The notes under the pieces were generated by a model. That model worked only from the letters and a program-made list of their open reading frames with translations. It was not told the DNA's origin and made no database searches. 9,224 nt of DNA from Cyclobacteriaceae bacterium (lineage in GTDB: Bacteria > Bacteroidota > Bacteroidia > Cytophagales > Cyclobacteriaceae). This document shows, one piece after another, positions 1 to 6,803 of the stretch. A program made the position numbers and the translations under genes. Every line of letters starts with the position of its first letter. The stretch's first letter is position 1. The DNA lies in assembly GCA_030589835.1 (NCBI GenBank), contig JAUUZS010000128.1, positions 1 through 9,224 on the forward strand. Reading direction: 5' to 3'.

Positions 1-553
1 CGCGTGTATTTTTTTTCAACTCAAGATAAGCCAGTTCATTTGGTTTGTTTACTTCCTTTTCTTTTGGTGTATCAATTCCTAACGAAGAAAATACATAGGC
101 ATAAATCATGACACTTTGTGCGAGGTTTATGGAGGGGTACGGATTATTGAGCGCAACAGAAGAGGCTATATCGCAAATTCGCAATTCTTCGTTTTTCAAT
201 CCGCTTTCTTCTCTTCCAAAGACAATACCAATTTTTGATATGGTGTCGCCTTTTGATAAGGAAATTTCCCTGGCTTCCTCCGGGCTATAATAATCTTGCT
301 TTACACTTCTATTTTTGGCAGTGGTACCGATCACAAAATCCAAATCATTGATTGCTGATTCAAATTCATTGAATACCGAGGCATTTTCCAGGATATCATG
401 TGATCCATGAGCAAGCCATTTGGCTTTATCTGCACGATGACCTCTCGGATTCACCAATCGTAAATCAGTGAATCCCATTGTCTTAAGGGCTCTTGCTGCT
501 GCTCCAATATTCTCAGGAACAGCAGCTTCTACCAATATGAAACATAGTTGCAT
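1..553 (-). CDS. lasT: SPOUT-family tRNA/rRNA 2'-O-methyltransferase, LasT/TrmJ type (3' end outside window)
   Basis: Probable S-adenosylmethionine-dependent RNA ribose methyltransferase of the SpoU/TrmH branch of the SPOUT fold. TrmJ relatives methylate position 32 of tRNA; the substrate of the LasT subgroup is uncertain. I translated 184 residues from an ATG at 553; an in-frame TGA lies four codons upstream, so this is the first possible ATG. The three SPOUT motifs are present: PENIGAAARALKTMGF (residues 13-28, with the conserved Asn15), IGIVFGREESGL (108-119) and YPSINLAQSV (139-148), the last two building the trefoil knot that binds the cofactor. The stretch KWLAHGSHDILENA (45-58) and the GTTAKNR segment resemble E. 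coli LasT (YjtD) more than TrmJ, from memory. The reading frame is open to the window edge, so the C-terminal helices are missing. It follows fadD by 40 bases and is probably cotranscribed with it. Family is sure; the exact subgroup less so. Confidence 0.9.
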   Translation of the reverse strand, partial: MQLCFILVEAAVPENIGAAARALKTMGFTDLRLVNPRGHRADKAKWLAHGSHDILENASVFNEFESAINDLDFVIGTTAKNRSVKQDYYSPEEAREISLSKGDTISKIGIVFGREESGLKNEELRICDIASSVALNNPYPSINLAQSVMIYAYVFSSLGIDTPKEKEVNKPNELAYLELKKNTR

Positions 554-593
554 GACCCCTACTCAGATTGTTGAATTCCACCAAACAATTCTG

Positions 594-2279
594 CTATGAC
601 TCAGATATTCCCTCTTCCTGTTCCTTGAGTATTCTTCTGAGAATTTTACCTACATTTGATTTCGGTAATTCATCCCTGAACTCAACCTGTTTTGGGACTT
701 TGTAAGGCGTCATATTTTCTTTGCAATAGGCAATGATTTCTTCTTCCGTTAAGGATTTATCTTTCTTCACAATAAATACTTTAACTTTTTCTGTTGATTT
801 CGGATCGGAAATACCTATTGCGCCAACTTCCAATACCTTTTCATGAGAGGAAATCACATTTTCAATTTCATTTGGAAAAACATTAAACCCCGAAACATTG
901 ATCATCTCTTTTTTCCGATCAACGATCTTCACAAATCCATCTTCATCTATAAAGCCAATATCGCCGGTTTTGAGGTATCCATTCTTCATAAAAACGTTGT
1001 CCGTTTCTTCTTGCCTTTTCCAGTAACCTTTCATTACCTGTGGGCCTTTAGCACAAATCTCACCTGGTTCACCCACAGGGACTTCCTTTCCATCATCATC
1101 ATATATTTTTATATCTGTATTTGGGGAAGGTAAACCAACAGTTCCGATTCGTTCCGTGCCATCAATTGGATTACAGCTTAGCAAGGGTGAGGTCTCTGTC
1201 AATCCATAACCTTCGGCTAGAGGTACTTTAGTGATTTCTTTCCATTTCGTGGCAACAGAATCCTGGACGGCCATACCCCCTCCCACGGCAATTTTAAATT
1301 TAGAAAAATCCACATTTTTAAACTCTTCCTGATTTAGTAATCCATTGAAGAGGGTATTCACGCCTGTCATAATAGTAAAGGGAAATTTTTTCAGGGTTTT
1401 GATGAAAGCAGGCATATCCCTGGGATTGGTAATCAGGATATTTTGAGCTCCAATTTTCATCATGGCCAGGCAATTAACTGTCAAGGCAAAAATATGATAC
1501 ATAGGCAATGCAGTGATTACCGTCTCTACACCTTCCTTCAATTTTGGCAACATCCAGGCACTGATTTGCTCCATGTTGGCCAGGATATTCCGGTGTGTGA
1601 GCATTGCTCCCTTCGAAACACCGGTGGTGCCTCCTGTATATTGTAAGAAAGCGATTTCTTCATTGCTGATTTTATGCTTGACGAAATTCCCGTTAGCGCC
1701 TTTTTTTAAAGCATCATTAAATTTGATTGCCCCTTCAATTTTATAGGGAGGCACCATTTTCTTTACCTTTTTTACCACAAAATTGACCAGGGTCTTTTTA
1801 AAACCTCCCAACATATCGCCAATTTCTGTAATCACCACAGTTTCCACCTCAGTTTCTTTTACAATCTTTTCAAGGTTTTGGGCAAAATTAGCCAGAATCA
1901 CTACTGCTTTTGTTCCGGAATCTTTAAACTGATGATTCATCTCCCTTGCGGTATACAGTGGATTCGTATTTACGACAACCATGCCTGCCCGTAACGAGCC
2001 AAACATCGCTACCACCCATTGCAATAGATTGGGCATCTGAATCGCTATACGATCTCCCTTTTGGAGCGAAGTATGATTTTGTAAAAAATCAGCAAATTTA
2101 GCCGACAACTGATCTACATCATTAAATGTCAGTGTCTTACCCATATTTTCATAGGCCGTTTTATCACCATATTTTTTGAAAGATGTTTCCAGTAAATCAA
2201 TAACGGAATCATAATTGTCAGGATTAATTTCTTTCGGGATTCCTTTTGGGTAGTTTTTAAACCATGAATATTCTTGCAT
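594..2279 (-). CDS. fadD: Long-chain fatty acid-CoA ligase (AMP-forming), FadD
   Basis: Activates long-chain fatty acids to acyl-CoA through an acyl-adenylate, feeding beta-oxidation or lipid synthesis; FadD acts at the inner face of the cytoplasmic membrane. It has 561 residues, the same length as E. coli FadD as I recall it. The AMP-binding P-loop YTGGTTGVSKGA is at residues 214-225, the adenylate motif GYGLTETSP at 357-365, the fatty-acyl-CoA synthetase signature at 433-459 (NGYLKTGD through VDRKKEM), and the C-terminal LPKSNVGKILRR at 538-549 carries the catalytic lysine Lys545. The N-terminus (WFKNYPKGIPKEINPDNY) also aligns with E. coli FadD, which supports the ATG at 2279. A consensus Bacteroidota promoter lies about 125 bases upstream. 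The gene leads a likely two-gene unit with the RNA methyltransferase. The closeness to the gammaproteobacterial form over the whole length is notable for a Bacteroidota genome. Confidence 0.96.
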   Translation of the reverse strand: MQEYSWFKNYPKGIPKEINPDNYDSVIDLLETSFKKYGDKTAYENMGKTLTFNDVDQLSAKFADFLQNHTSLQKGDRIAIQMPNLLQWVVAMFGSLRAGMVVVNTNPLYTAREMNHQFKDSGTKAVVILANFAQNLEKIVKETEVETVVITEIGDMLGGFKKTLVNFVVKKVKKMVPPYKIEGAIKFNDALKKGANGNFVKHKISNEEIAFLQYTGGTTGVSKGAMLTHRNILANMEQISAWMLPKLKEGVETVITALPMYHIFALTVNCLAMMKIGAQNILITNPRDMPAFIKTLKKFPFTIMTGVNTLFNGLLNQEEFKNVDFSKFKIAVGGGMAVQDSVATKWKEITKVPLAEGYGLTETSPLLSCNPIDGTERIGTVGLPSPNTDIKIYDDDGKEVPVGEPGEICAKGPQVMKGYWKRQEETDNVFMKNGYLKTGDIGFIDEDGFVKIVDRKKEMINVSGFNVFPNEIENVISSHEKVLEVGAIGISDPKSTEKVKVFIVKKDKSLTEEEIIAYCKENMTPYKVPKQVEFRDELPKSNVGKILRRILKEQEEGISES

Positions 2280-2404
2280 TGCCTTGTAAAATTTAGGTTC
2301 AATAAATTGAGTGGATGTAAATACTTTAAAATTTAAGAAATTCCCAAATAAATAGATTAAGTATTTGCAAATAGGCTAATATAATTTACAAACACCTGAC
2401 TTTA

Positions 2405-2435
2405 CAAAGCTATTTTGACCATTTCCAATGACAAA
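2405..2435 (-). promoter_or_regulatory. Bacteroidota-type -33/-7 promoter for fadD
   Basis: Read on the minus strand, TTTG (2435-2432) is followed by exactly 19 bases and then TAGCTTTG (2412-2405). This matches the published Bacteroidota primary sigma consensus of TTTG, about 19 bases, TAnnTTTG. Transcription would begin a few bases downstream, leaving a 5' leader of roughly 120 nt before the fadD ATG. I saw no riboswitch-like structure in that leader. The call rests on motif matching only. Confidence 0.65.
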
Positions 2436-2500
2436 ATTTCACCAAACCAGAGTTGCAATGCTTATGGACAATAATTATGTTATTGAAATTTTTCGGTAGA

Positions 2501-2764
2501 CTAAAAATGTCGCGGGATAAGCATGGATATTTTAGAGGGTAAATTAAATTCTGAAAATGGGGATGATAAAAAATAATATGAACTATCAATTATGACTGTG
2601 GCCTGTGGAATGGATTCATATTTCAAGGTTGGACTTTGATCAACGGGCATTTCGATCATATTAATATCATTTGTCTCGATATAGATATTTGATGGTTCTT
2701 CCTCGTTGCAATACATATAAAATAAAGCTACGAGTGAAATAAAAAGGGTTAGTCTGAGTCTCAT
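2501..2764 (-). CDS. Small putative secreted protein or lipoprotein, unrecognised (87 aa)
   Basis: I do not recognise this 87-residue protein. It begins MRLRL, then a hydrophobic stretch from residue 5 to 18, then Cys19 followed by N-E-E-E. That layout suits a type II signal peptide, and the acidic residues after the cysteine recall the Bacteroidota lipoprotein export signal for surface display. However, the residues before the cysteine (Tyr-Met-Tyr) are poor for a lipobox, so a plain membrane anchor is equally possible. The rest is polar and low in lysine, with a possible beta-rich segment (ATVIIDSSYYFLSSPF, 55-70) and no known domain. The ATG at 2764 places the signal directly at the N-terminus. 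A possible promoter lies about 110 bases upstream. It stands alone, 481 bases from the preceding 61-residue gene. It could be a recently evolved orphan or a remnant of a longer gene. Confidence 0.5.
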   Translation of the reverse strand: MRLRLTLFISLVALFYMYCNEEEPSNIYIETNDINMIEMPVDQSPTLKYESIPQATVIIDSSYYFLSSPFSEFNLPSKISMLIPRHF

Positions 2765-2873
2765 CTGTTTAATTTGGTAAAAAATGTTTTAGATCAATAA
2801 ACATGCCATACGCAATAAAGACACCAAATTTTACAAAAAGTTTAAATGCGATTAAAAAAAAATTAATAATTAA

Positions 2874-2904
2874 CAAATTTAAAACAGTTTCTTATTATTA
2901 TCAA
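2874..2904 (-). promoter_or_regulatory. Possible -33/-7 promoter for the 87-aa gene
   Basis: On the minus strand TTG (2904-2902), 20 bases, then TAAATTTG (2881-2874), which fits the Bacteroidota TAnnTTTG -7 element. The start codon at 2764 lies about 110 bases downstream. The surrounding DNA is very AT-rich, so a chance match is quite possible. Confidence 0.35.
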
Positions 2905-2973
2905 GTTTTAGCTTTCTTTTATATATTTTATGTTATTAAAATCAAGTCGCTTTTTTAAAATTGTTACAATACG

Positions 2974-2993
2974 TTTATACTACAGTGTATAAA
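2974..2993. repeat. Inverted repeat, 7-bp arms with 6-base spacer
   Basis: TTTATAC (2974-2980) and GTATAAA (2987-2993) are perfect inverted copies around TACAGT. Ten bases to the left is a second palindrome, ATTGT-T-ACAAT (2960-2970). The pair could be an operator or a weak hairpin; there is no T-tract that would make a terminator. AT-rich palindromes of this size do arise by chance. Confidence 0.4.
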
Positions 2994-3078
2994 AGTCACA
3001 TATTGTCTAATTCAATTCATAACTTGCAATTCCTCTATACAAACATAATGTGATACTGGTTTATAATATTGCATTATT

Positions 3079-3249
3079 TTAATAAACTATACGCTCTCTA
3101 ATATAGAATATGCCCTGTAATAAAATAGCGCTGAACCTAAAAATTGGAAATGATATCAATCCCGGATTACCAGAAGATTTTTCTTTTATCTCTTCCAGGT
3201 CTATATTATTCAAGTCTATTTTTTTACCCCGGCTCGATAGTTTCTTATT
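3079..3249 (-). other. Short open frame, coding-like, one frame off the end of the 61-aa gene
   Basis: A minus-strand frame is open from 3249 to a TAA at 3081-3079. It reads KKLSSRGKKIDLNNIDLEEI at 3243-3184, then KEKSSGNPGLISFPIFRFSA (3183-3124), then ILLQGIFYIRERIVY. The composition, a charged half followed by a hydrophobic stretch, looks more like protein than the surrounding spacer. There is no ATG; the only plausible start inside it is a TTG at 3213, giving 44 residues. It overlaps the stop of the 61-residue gene, and a +1 shift at that stop would join the two. It may be a separate tiny gene, the tail of a frameshifted gene, or chance. I do not assign a function. Confidence 0.25.
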
Positions 3250-3430
3250 TTATTTCGGTATTTATGTTTGTCGTATCGGATTTTGTGCTATCACCTGGAA
3301 TGATCGATTCGATTAGCAATTTTTTTGATCCCGGAAATGTGGTTCGCTTAGAGATGTCATATCCTATGATGACCATTGTTACAAAAAAAATTGCTGCTGC
3401 GGCCAGAAATATTCGTTTCGATTTATTCAA
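3245..3430 (-). CDS. Small single-pass membrane protein, TTG start, coupled to the OmpA-like gene (61 aa)
   Basis: No family recognised. The product has a basic N-terminus (MNKSKR), one hydrophobic segment at about residues 7-24 and a 37-residue polar tail rich in Ser, Thr and Lys. This suits an N-terminally anchored inner-membrane protein with its tail in the periplasm, or an uncleaved signal. An in-frame TGA sits four codons upstream of the TTG at 3430 and there is no ATG until Met19, inside the hydrophobic part, so TTG is the only start that gives a sensible N-terminus. The TTG lies one base after the stop of the upstream PD40/OmpA gene, which points to translational coupling. Its role may be connected to that envelope protein, but this is only context. 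Its own end overlaps a further open frame. Confidence 0.5.
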   Translation of the reverse strand: MNKSKRIFLAAAAIFFVTMVIIGYDISKRTTFPGSKKLLIESIIPGDSTKSDTTNINTEIK

Positions 3431-3431
3431 T

Positions 3432-5027
3432 TTAATTTTTCAGTATGGTTATTTCTACCCTTCTATTCAATTTCCTGGTTTCTTCCGAGGCATTGCTTGC
3501 AACGGGTTTTGTTCCTCCGTAGCCTTTTCCCTTAATTCGTTTTCCCTCAATACCATGTTCGGTAAGGTACCTCTTGGCCTTTTCTACTCTTTCTTGTGAA
3601 AGTTTGATGTTGAGCTTTGAATTTCCCTGATTATCGGTATGGCCTGAAAGTTCTATTTTCACCAAAGGGTTTTCATTCATCATATCCACCACCTGTTGCA
3701 GTTCAGAAAATGATGCTTCTAAAAGCTCTGAAGTGCCACGTTTAAAATAGACTTTGTTTAATTGGATGGTGGCTCCCACCTCAAGGGGAGGCAGTAAAAA
3801 ATTCTTGTTGATATCATTACCAGCCAGTACCAATTCCTCTGTCATACTCATGAAACCGGGGGCTTTAATGTTTACCACCACATTCGGCATCGTCGAGGGC
3901 AATTCCAATTCGAAGGATCCATTATCCTTTCCGGAGTTGATGTTCACATCGATGCCGTCAACGTTTATAAGGAGTGCGGCAGAAATCGGAATTTTTGTTT
4001 TGGCATTGAGTATCCGTCCAGATAATTGCAAAGTCTTTTGCGCCTCTTCAGCTATGGTTACCAACGCTTCGAAAACCTCATTTTTAATTGAATCTTCATC
4101 TATATCGATACTTATATTGTGGGCTTTTATATCACCATACCCATCGCTGCTTTGAGTAGAAGAATAATAGGCGATCTGATTTTTGCGATCTATAAAGTAA
4201 TTCAGTTCTACGCCAAATGAATTCACTTCGGCCCCAAGGTTCTTGGGCTTGGACCAGGAAGTCCACCCTTCACCTTTTCTTTCCGAAACAAAAAGATCCA
4301 TGCCTCCTTTTCCTCCGTGGCCATTGCTGGAGAAATACAATTTTTTGTTGTCTGCCGATAAAAACGGGGTCATTTCCTGCCGTGATGAATTAATATCAGA
4401 ACCCAAATTTATCGGTTGGGTCCATTTGCCATTTTCATAGGAACAAATGTATAGGTCTTCTTCACCCCTTGAGGCATAAGCCTGAAGTGACAACAGCATC
4501 AGGCTACCATCCGCTGATACAGAACCACTCTGATGCTTTGATTTATTAATTAAATAATCGACGGATACGCGATTGGGTTTTGACCATGTACCGTTTGCTA
4601 ACACCGAAAAAGCTATCCCATTATTTATAATCAACCCTCCGGGATTTCTTTTTTCCTGATTTAAAAACATAATGGTGCCATCAGGTGAAAATCCCAGCAT
4701 ATAATTTTTAAGATCATCGTTTAGAGGCCGCCCAGGATTTTCAGGTAAGCCCCAGGTTCCATTTGCGGTAAGTTGAGATACCCATATATCTCCCTTATCT
4801 CTGGAGCCCCCTACATTTAGGCTGTCATTTGCCCGGGTAAAATACAGTTTTATGCCATCGGGGCTTAATATTGGATTTTGCTCATCATAGCGTGAATTGA
4901 TATTGGCCAATAATTCTGATAAATCACGGGTTTCTATTTGTTGCGCAAATACCTGAAATGTAAAACCAAAACAAAAAATTAAGTATAAAATGCCCCTATT
5001 CATATCGCTTCTGCTAAACTTTATCAT
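3432..5027 (-). CDS. PD40 (WD40-like) repeat / OmpA C-terminal domain outer-membrane protein
   Basis: A 531-residue envelope protein expected to tether the outer membrane to peptidoglycan. A signal peptide covers roughly residues 9-29, ending VFAQ. Met9 (ATG at 5003) is a good alternative start, closer to the hydrophobic core; I give the longer frame. Residues 48-300 carry PD40 beta-propeller-type repeats: NPILSPDGIKLYFT (51-64), LGFSPDGTIMF (111-121), GSVSADGSLMLLS (168-180), PFLSADNKKLYFSS (221-234) with GGMDLFVSER (241-250). Residues 334-400 resemble a carboxypeptidase-regulatory-like beta-sandwich (SGRILNAKTKIPISAALL). Residues 420-530 form the OmpA-family peptidoglycan-binding domain: SGHTDNQGN (461-469), LSQER (476-480) and NRRVEI (521-526), with Asp465 and Arg480 at the usual diaminopimelate-binding positions. 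This architecture is common in Bacteroidota, some members being near gliding or type IX secretion genes; nothing here shows such a link. Confidence 0.93.
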   Translation of the reverse strand: MIKFSRSDMNRGILYLIFCFGFTFQVFAQQIETRDLSELLANINSRYDEQNPILSPDGIKLYFTRANDSLNVGGSRDKGDIWVSQLTANGTWGLPENPGRPLNDDLKNYMLGFSPDGTIMFLNQEKRNPGGLIINNGIAFSVLANGTWSKPNRVSVDYLINKSKHQSGSVSADGSLMLLSLQAYASRGEEDLYICSYENGKWTQPINLGSDINSSRQEMTPFLSADNKKLYFSSNGHGGKGGMDLFVSERKGEGWTSWSKPKNLGAEVNSFGVELNYFIDRKNQIAYYSSTQSSDGYGDIKAHNISIDIDEDSIKNEVFEALVTIAEEAQKTLQLSGRILNAKTKIPISAALLINVDGIDVNINSGKDNGSFELELPSTMPNVVVNIKAPGFMSMTEELVLAGNDINKNFLLPPLEVGATIQLNKVYFKRGTSELLEASFSELQQVVDMMNENPLVKIELSGHTDNQGNSKLNIKLSQERVEKAKRYLTEHGIEGKRIKGKGYGGTKPVASNASEETRKLNRRVEITILKN

Positions 5028-5273
5028 TTATAAACGTGCTTGATTTTTAGATAAGGCATTGATAGCCAAAACATTCAAATAATTCTTTTGTAAAATTAAA
5101 TTTATTGTGGCCGATATTAAATACCCGATCAATGCCATGTCTTCCAGCTCTATACATGTAACATTAATAATCCCCTGCACGGTGCGGGGGATATTGACGG
5201 GTAAAATTATAACCTTTTAGCCAAGGATAAAGTATTTTTCTACTTGAATGACAATTAAATTAGTACGCCCTCA
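5028..5273. other. Intergenic region between stress-protein and OmpA-like genes
   Basis: About 246 bases with no coding frame I can support. It contains the GC-rich hairpin at 5170-5192 and an 8-base palindrome TACATGTA (5153-5160). It must hold the promoter of the PD40/OmpA gene, but I found no good match to the -33/-7 consensus there. Confidence 0.5.
5170..5192 (-). terminator. GC-rich hairpin, possible terminator of the glycosylase/stress-protein operon
   Basis: Ten base pairs, including one G-T wobble, close a three-base loop (ATCCCCTGCA at 5170-5179 pairing with TGCGGGGGAT at 5183-5192). It stands out from AT-rich surroundings and lies 82 bases after the stress-protein stop. No T-tract follows on either strand, so it may be a processing or RNA-stabilising hairpin instead. 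Confidence 0.35.
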
Positions 5274-6110
5274 TCAAAGTTTCAAAATCATTAAGGGGTA
5301 GTCTGTAAATTTGTCCAGATGTTGTGTAAGGCTACGATGGAACAAACTTTTCAAAAAATTCGATTTTTTATTTAACAGGACTAGTAAATCAGCATCTACG
5401 TCCTTCATGTAGGTATCTAATCCAGCCGCAACATGTTTGAACACCACACGGTTGAAGGATATAGGTTCGTATTGTACAAAACCCATCAACTCGGTTTTGA
5501 ATTCCTCATACATGGCTTTATCTATTGAATCATCATGGTGCGAAACATGTAGCACTTCCAGCTCTGCATTGAGTACTTTTGCCAGAGCCCCTAACTGCTG
5601 AATTGCCAGTTTGTCTTCCTCCTGATAATCGGTAGCATACACAATCTTATTTATACCATGAAAATTATGATTCTCGGGCACACATAATATAGAACAATGT
5701 GTGTGATGGATAATTTTTTCGGCTTTTCCCCCAATATATTTACGTTCATAGGCTGAATGTCCCGTTGTACCTATGACCATCAATTCATATTTGCCTTGAT
5801 CTGCTAATTCCTCCAGTACATCAACTATCTTTCCCGACTTCAATATCGCTTTGCAAGCAGACAATCCTTTTTGCTTGCTTAGCTTCACGATCTCTTTAGA
5901 AATGGCATTTAACTTATTTTCAGCTATTTGGATGAGCTGATCATACTCCTTGTCAACATGATTCGAACCAAGGATTTTATTAAAATCAGAAGGTGTAAAA
6001 ATATTTAGTAAAGTCAGGTTGCCCTGTTCTTTTTCCCCTATGGCAACAGCAAACTCGAGGGCATTTAGCGAAACTTCTGAAAAATCGATAGGACAAAGTA
6101 ACTTCTTCAT
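5274..6110 (-). CDS. Universal stress protein, tandem UspA domains
   Basis: Cytoplasmic stress protein of 278 residues with two Usp domains (about 1-146 and 153-278), a fusion common in Bacteroidota. Domain 1 starts KKLLCPIDFSEVS, the usual beta1 strand with Asp9, and ends with GTTGHSAYERKYIGG (114-128), a version of the ATP-binding pattern Gx2Gx9G(S/T): Gly114, Gly117 and Gly127 fit, but Gly128 replaces the usual Ser/Thr. Domain 2 has the strand KIVYATDY (155-162) but its C-terminal part (LLVLLNKKSNFLKSLFHRSL, 242-261) lacks the glycine motif, so it probably does not bind nucleotide. Such proteins are generally induced by starvation, oxygen or redox stress and act by protein contacts; the partner here is unknown. 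ATG at 6110. It follows the DNA glycosylase with only a short gap and probably shares its transcript. Confidence 0.92.
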   Translation of the reverse strand: MKKLLCPIDFSEVSLNALEFAVAIGEKEQGNLTLLNIFTPSDFNKILGSNHVDKEYDQLIQIAENKLNAISKEIVKLSKQKGLSACKAILKSGKIVDVLEELADQGKYELMVIGTTGHSAYERKYIGGKAEKIIHHTHCSILCVPENHNFHGINKIVYATDYQEEDKLAIQQLGALAKVLNAELEVLHVSHHDDSIDKAMYEEFKTELMGFVQYEPISFNRVVFKHVAAGLDTYMKDVDADLLVLLNKKSNFLKSLFHRSLTQHLDKFTDYPLMILKL

Positions 6111-6149
6111 TATTTCAGGATTTATTATACAAGTTACATCATATACCGT

Positions 6150-6731
6150 TTAAAATCTGCTAACCCACGCATTTTCTTTAATATAAAATCTCCATAATTT
6201 CAAGGCATCCTCTCCGGCATAATCCACTCCAATTCTTGTACTGGACACGATCTTTTCCTCGACAGGAATCACGTCCTTTTCTATCCATATGATATCTCCA
6301 TTTAAGGGCGTTCCATAATGATTCGTTAGAATTCCCAAAGCCTGGGAAAGTATTGCTGGGCCAGCTGTCAACTTCTTTTCTGCGCTTTTCATTTTCCTTC
6401 GTTCCAGCATGACCTCCACTCCTTCTACTGGCTCAACTGCACGAATCAATACAGCATCGGCACTCCCTTTTGTATTGGTCACCACATTAAACAAATGATG
6501 AATCCCATAGCACAAATACACATAGGCATGGCCCCCATTGCCAAACATCACCTGATTGCGTTTGGTTTTTTTTTGATTGTTCGCATGGCAGGCTTTATCG
6601 CTATTTCCTGAATAGGCTTCGGTCTCAACGATTTTGCCTTTTGTAAGCTTGCCTGCTATATTGGTGCACAATATTTTTCCTAACAGCTGCTTAGCAACTT
6701 CAGCAACATTGCTATTTTGATACCATGACAT
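6150..6731 (-). CDS. DNA-3-methyladenine glycosylase, AAG/MPG family
   Basis: Removes alkylated or deaminated purines such as 3-methyladenine, 7-methylguanine and hypoxanthine from DNA, starting base-excision repair. It is monofunctional, with no lyase step expected. Numbering from the ATG at 6731 (193 residues), the active-site motif IVETEAY is at 34-40, with Glu38 matching catalytic Glu125 of human AAG and Tyr40 matching Tyr127. His49, Tyr72 (in YVYLCYG) and Asn82 match human His136, Tyr159 and Asn169 by an ungapped reading up to Asn82. VLIRAVEPVEG (94-104) and LTAGPAILSQALGI (121-134) are the other family blocks. A GTG at 6749 would add six residues (MGNKIE) and cannot be excluded; an in-frame TGA lies just beyond it. 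It stops 39 bases before the universal stress protein and likely heads that operon. All catalytic residues are present, so it should be active. Confidence 0.94.
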   Translation of the reverse strand: MSWYQNSNVAEVAKQLLGKILCTNIAGKLTKGKIVETEAYSGNSDKACHANNQKKTKRNQVMFGNGGHAYVYLCYGIHHLFNVVTNTKGSADAVLIRAVEPVEGVEVMLERRKMKSAEKKLTAGPAILSQALGILTNHYGTPLNGDIIWIEKDVIPVEEKIVSSTRIGVDYAGEDALKLWRFYIKENAWVSRF

Positions 6732-6803
6732 TTCTATCTTATTTCCCACAACTCATCATAATTATAATATAGATCAATGATATTGAAAATTTTATAAAAC
6801 ATA

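Larger units (their letters stand above)
2765..3078. other. AT-rich intergenic region with inverted repeats and no clear gene
   Basis: About 314 bases with no convincing coding frame on either strand. It holds long A/T runs, two inverted repeats (2960-2970 and 2974-2993), a possible promoter for the 87-residue gene at 2874-2904, and an isolated minus-strand -7-like element TATGTTTG (3047-3040) without a good -33 partner. No tRNA, riboswitch or T-tailed terminator was seen. Confidence 0.6.

Noticed and set aside
108..290. Plus-strand open frame of 60 codons
   Set aside because: Antisense to the LasT-like methyltransferase motifs.
843..1746. Several plus-strand open frames of 67-96 codons
   Set aside because: All are antisense to fadD, which is well supported across its whole length.
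3144..3599. Plus-strand open frame of 151 codons
   Set aside because: It lies opposite the 61-residue gene and the conserved OmpA domain; its hydrophobic, Phe-rich translation is what the reverse of such coding DNA gives, and no family is recognisable.
3754..4155. Plus-strand open frame of 133 codons
   Set aside because: Entirely antisense to the PD40/OmpA gene, whose protein is clearly conserved; no start signal or domain.
5028..5273. Possible tRNA or structured RNA around the GC hairpin
   Set aside because: No cloverleaf arms, no T-loop motif and no conserved RNA family feature could be found by eye.
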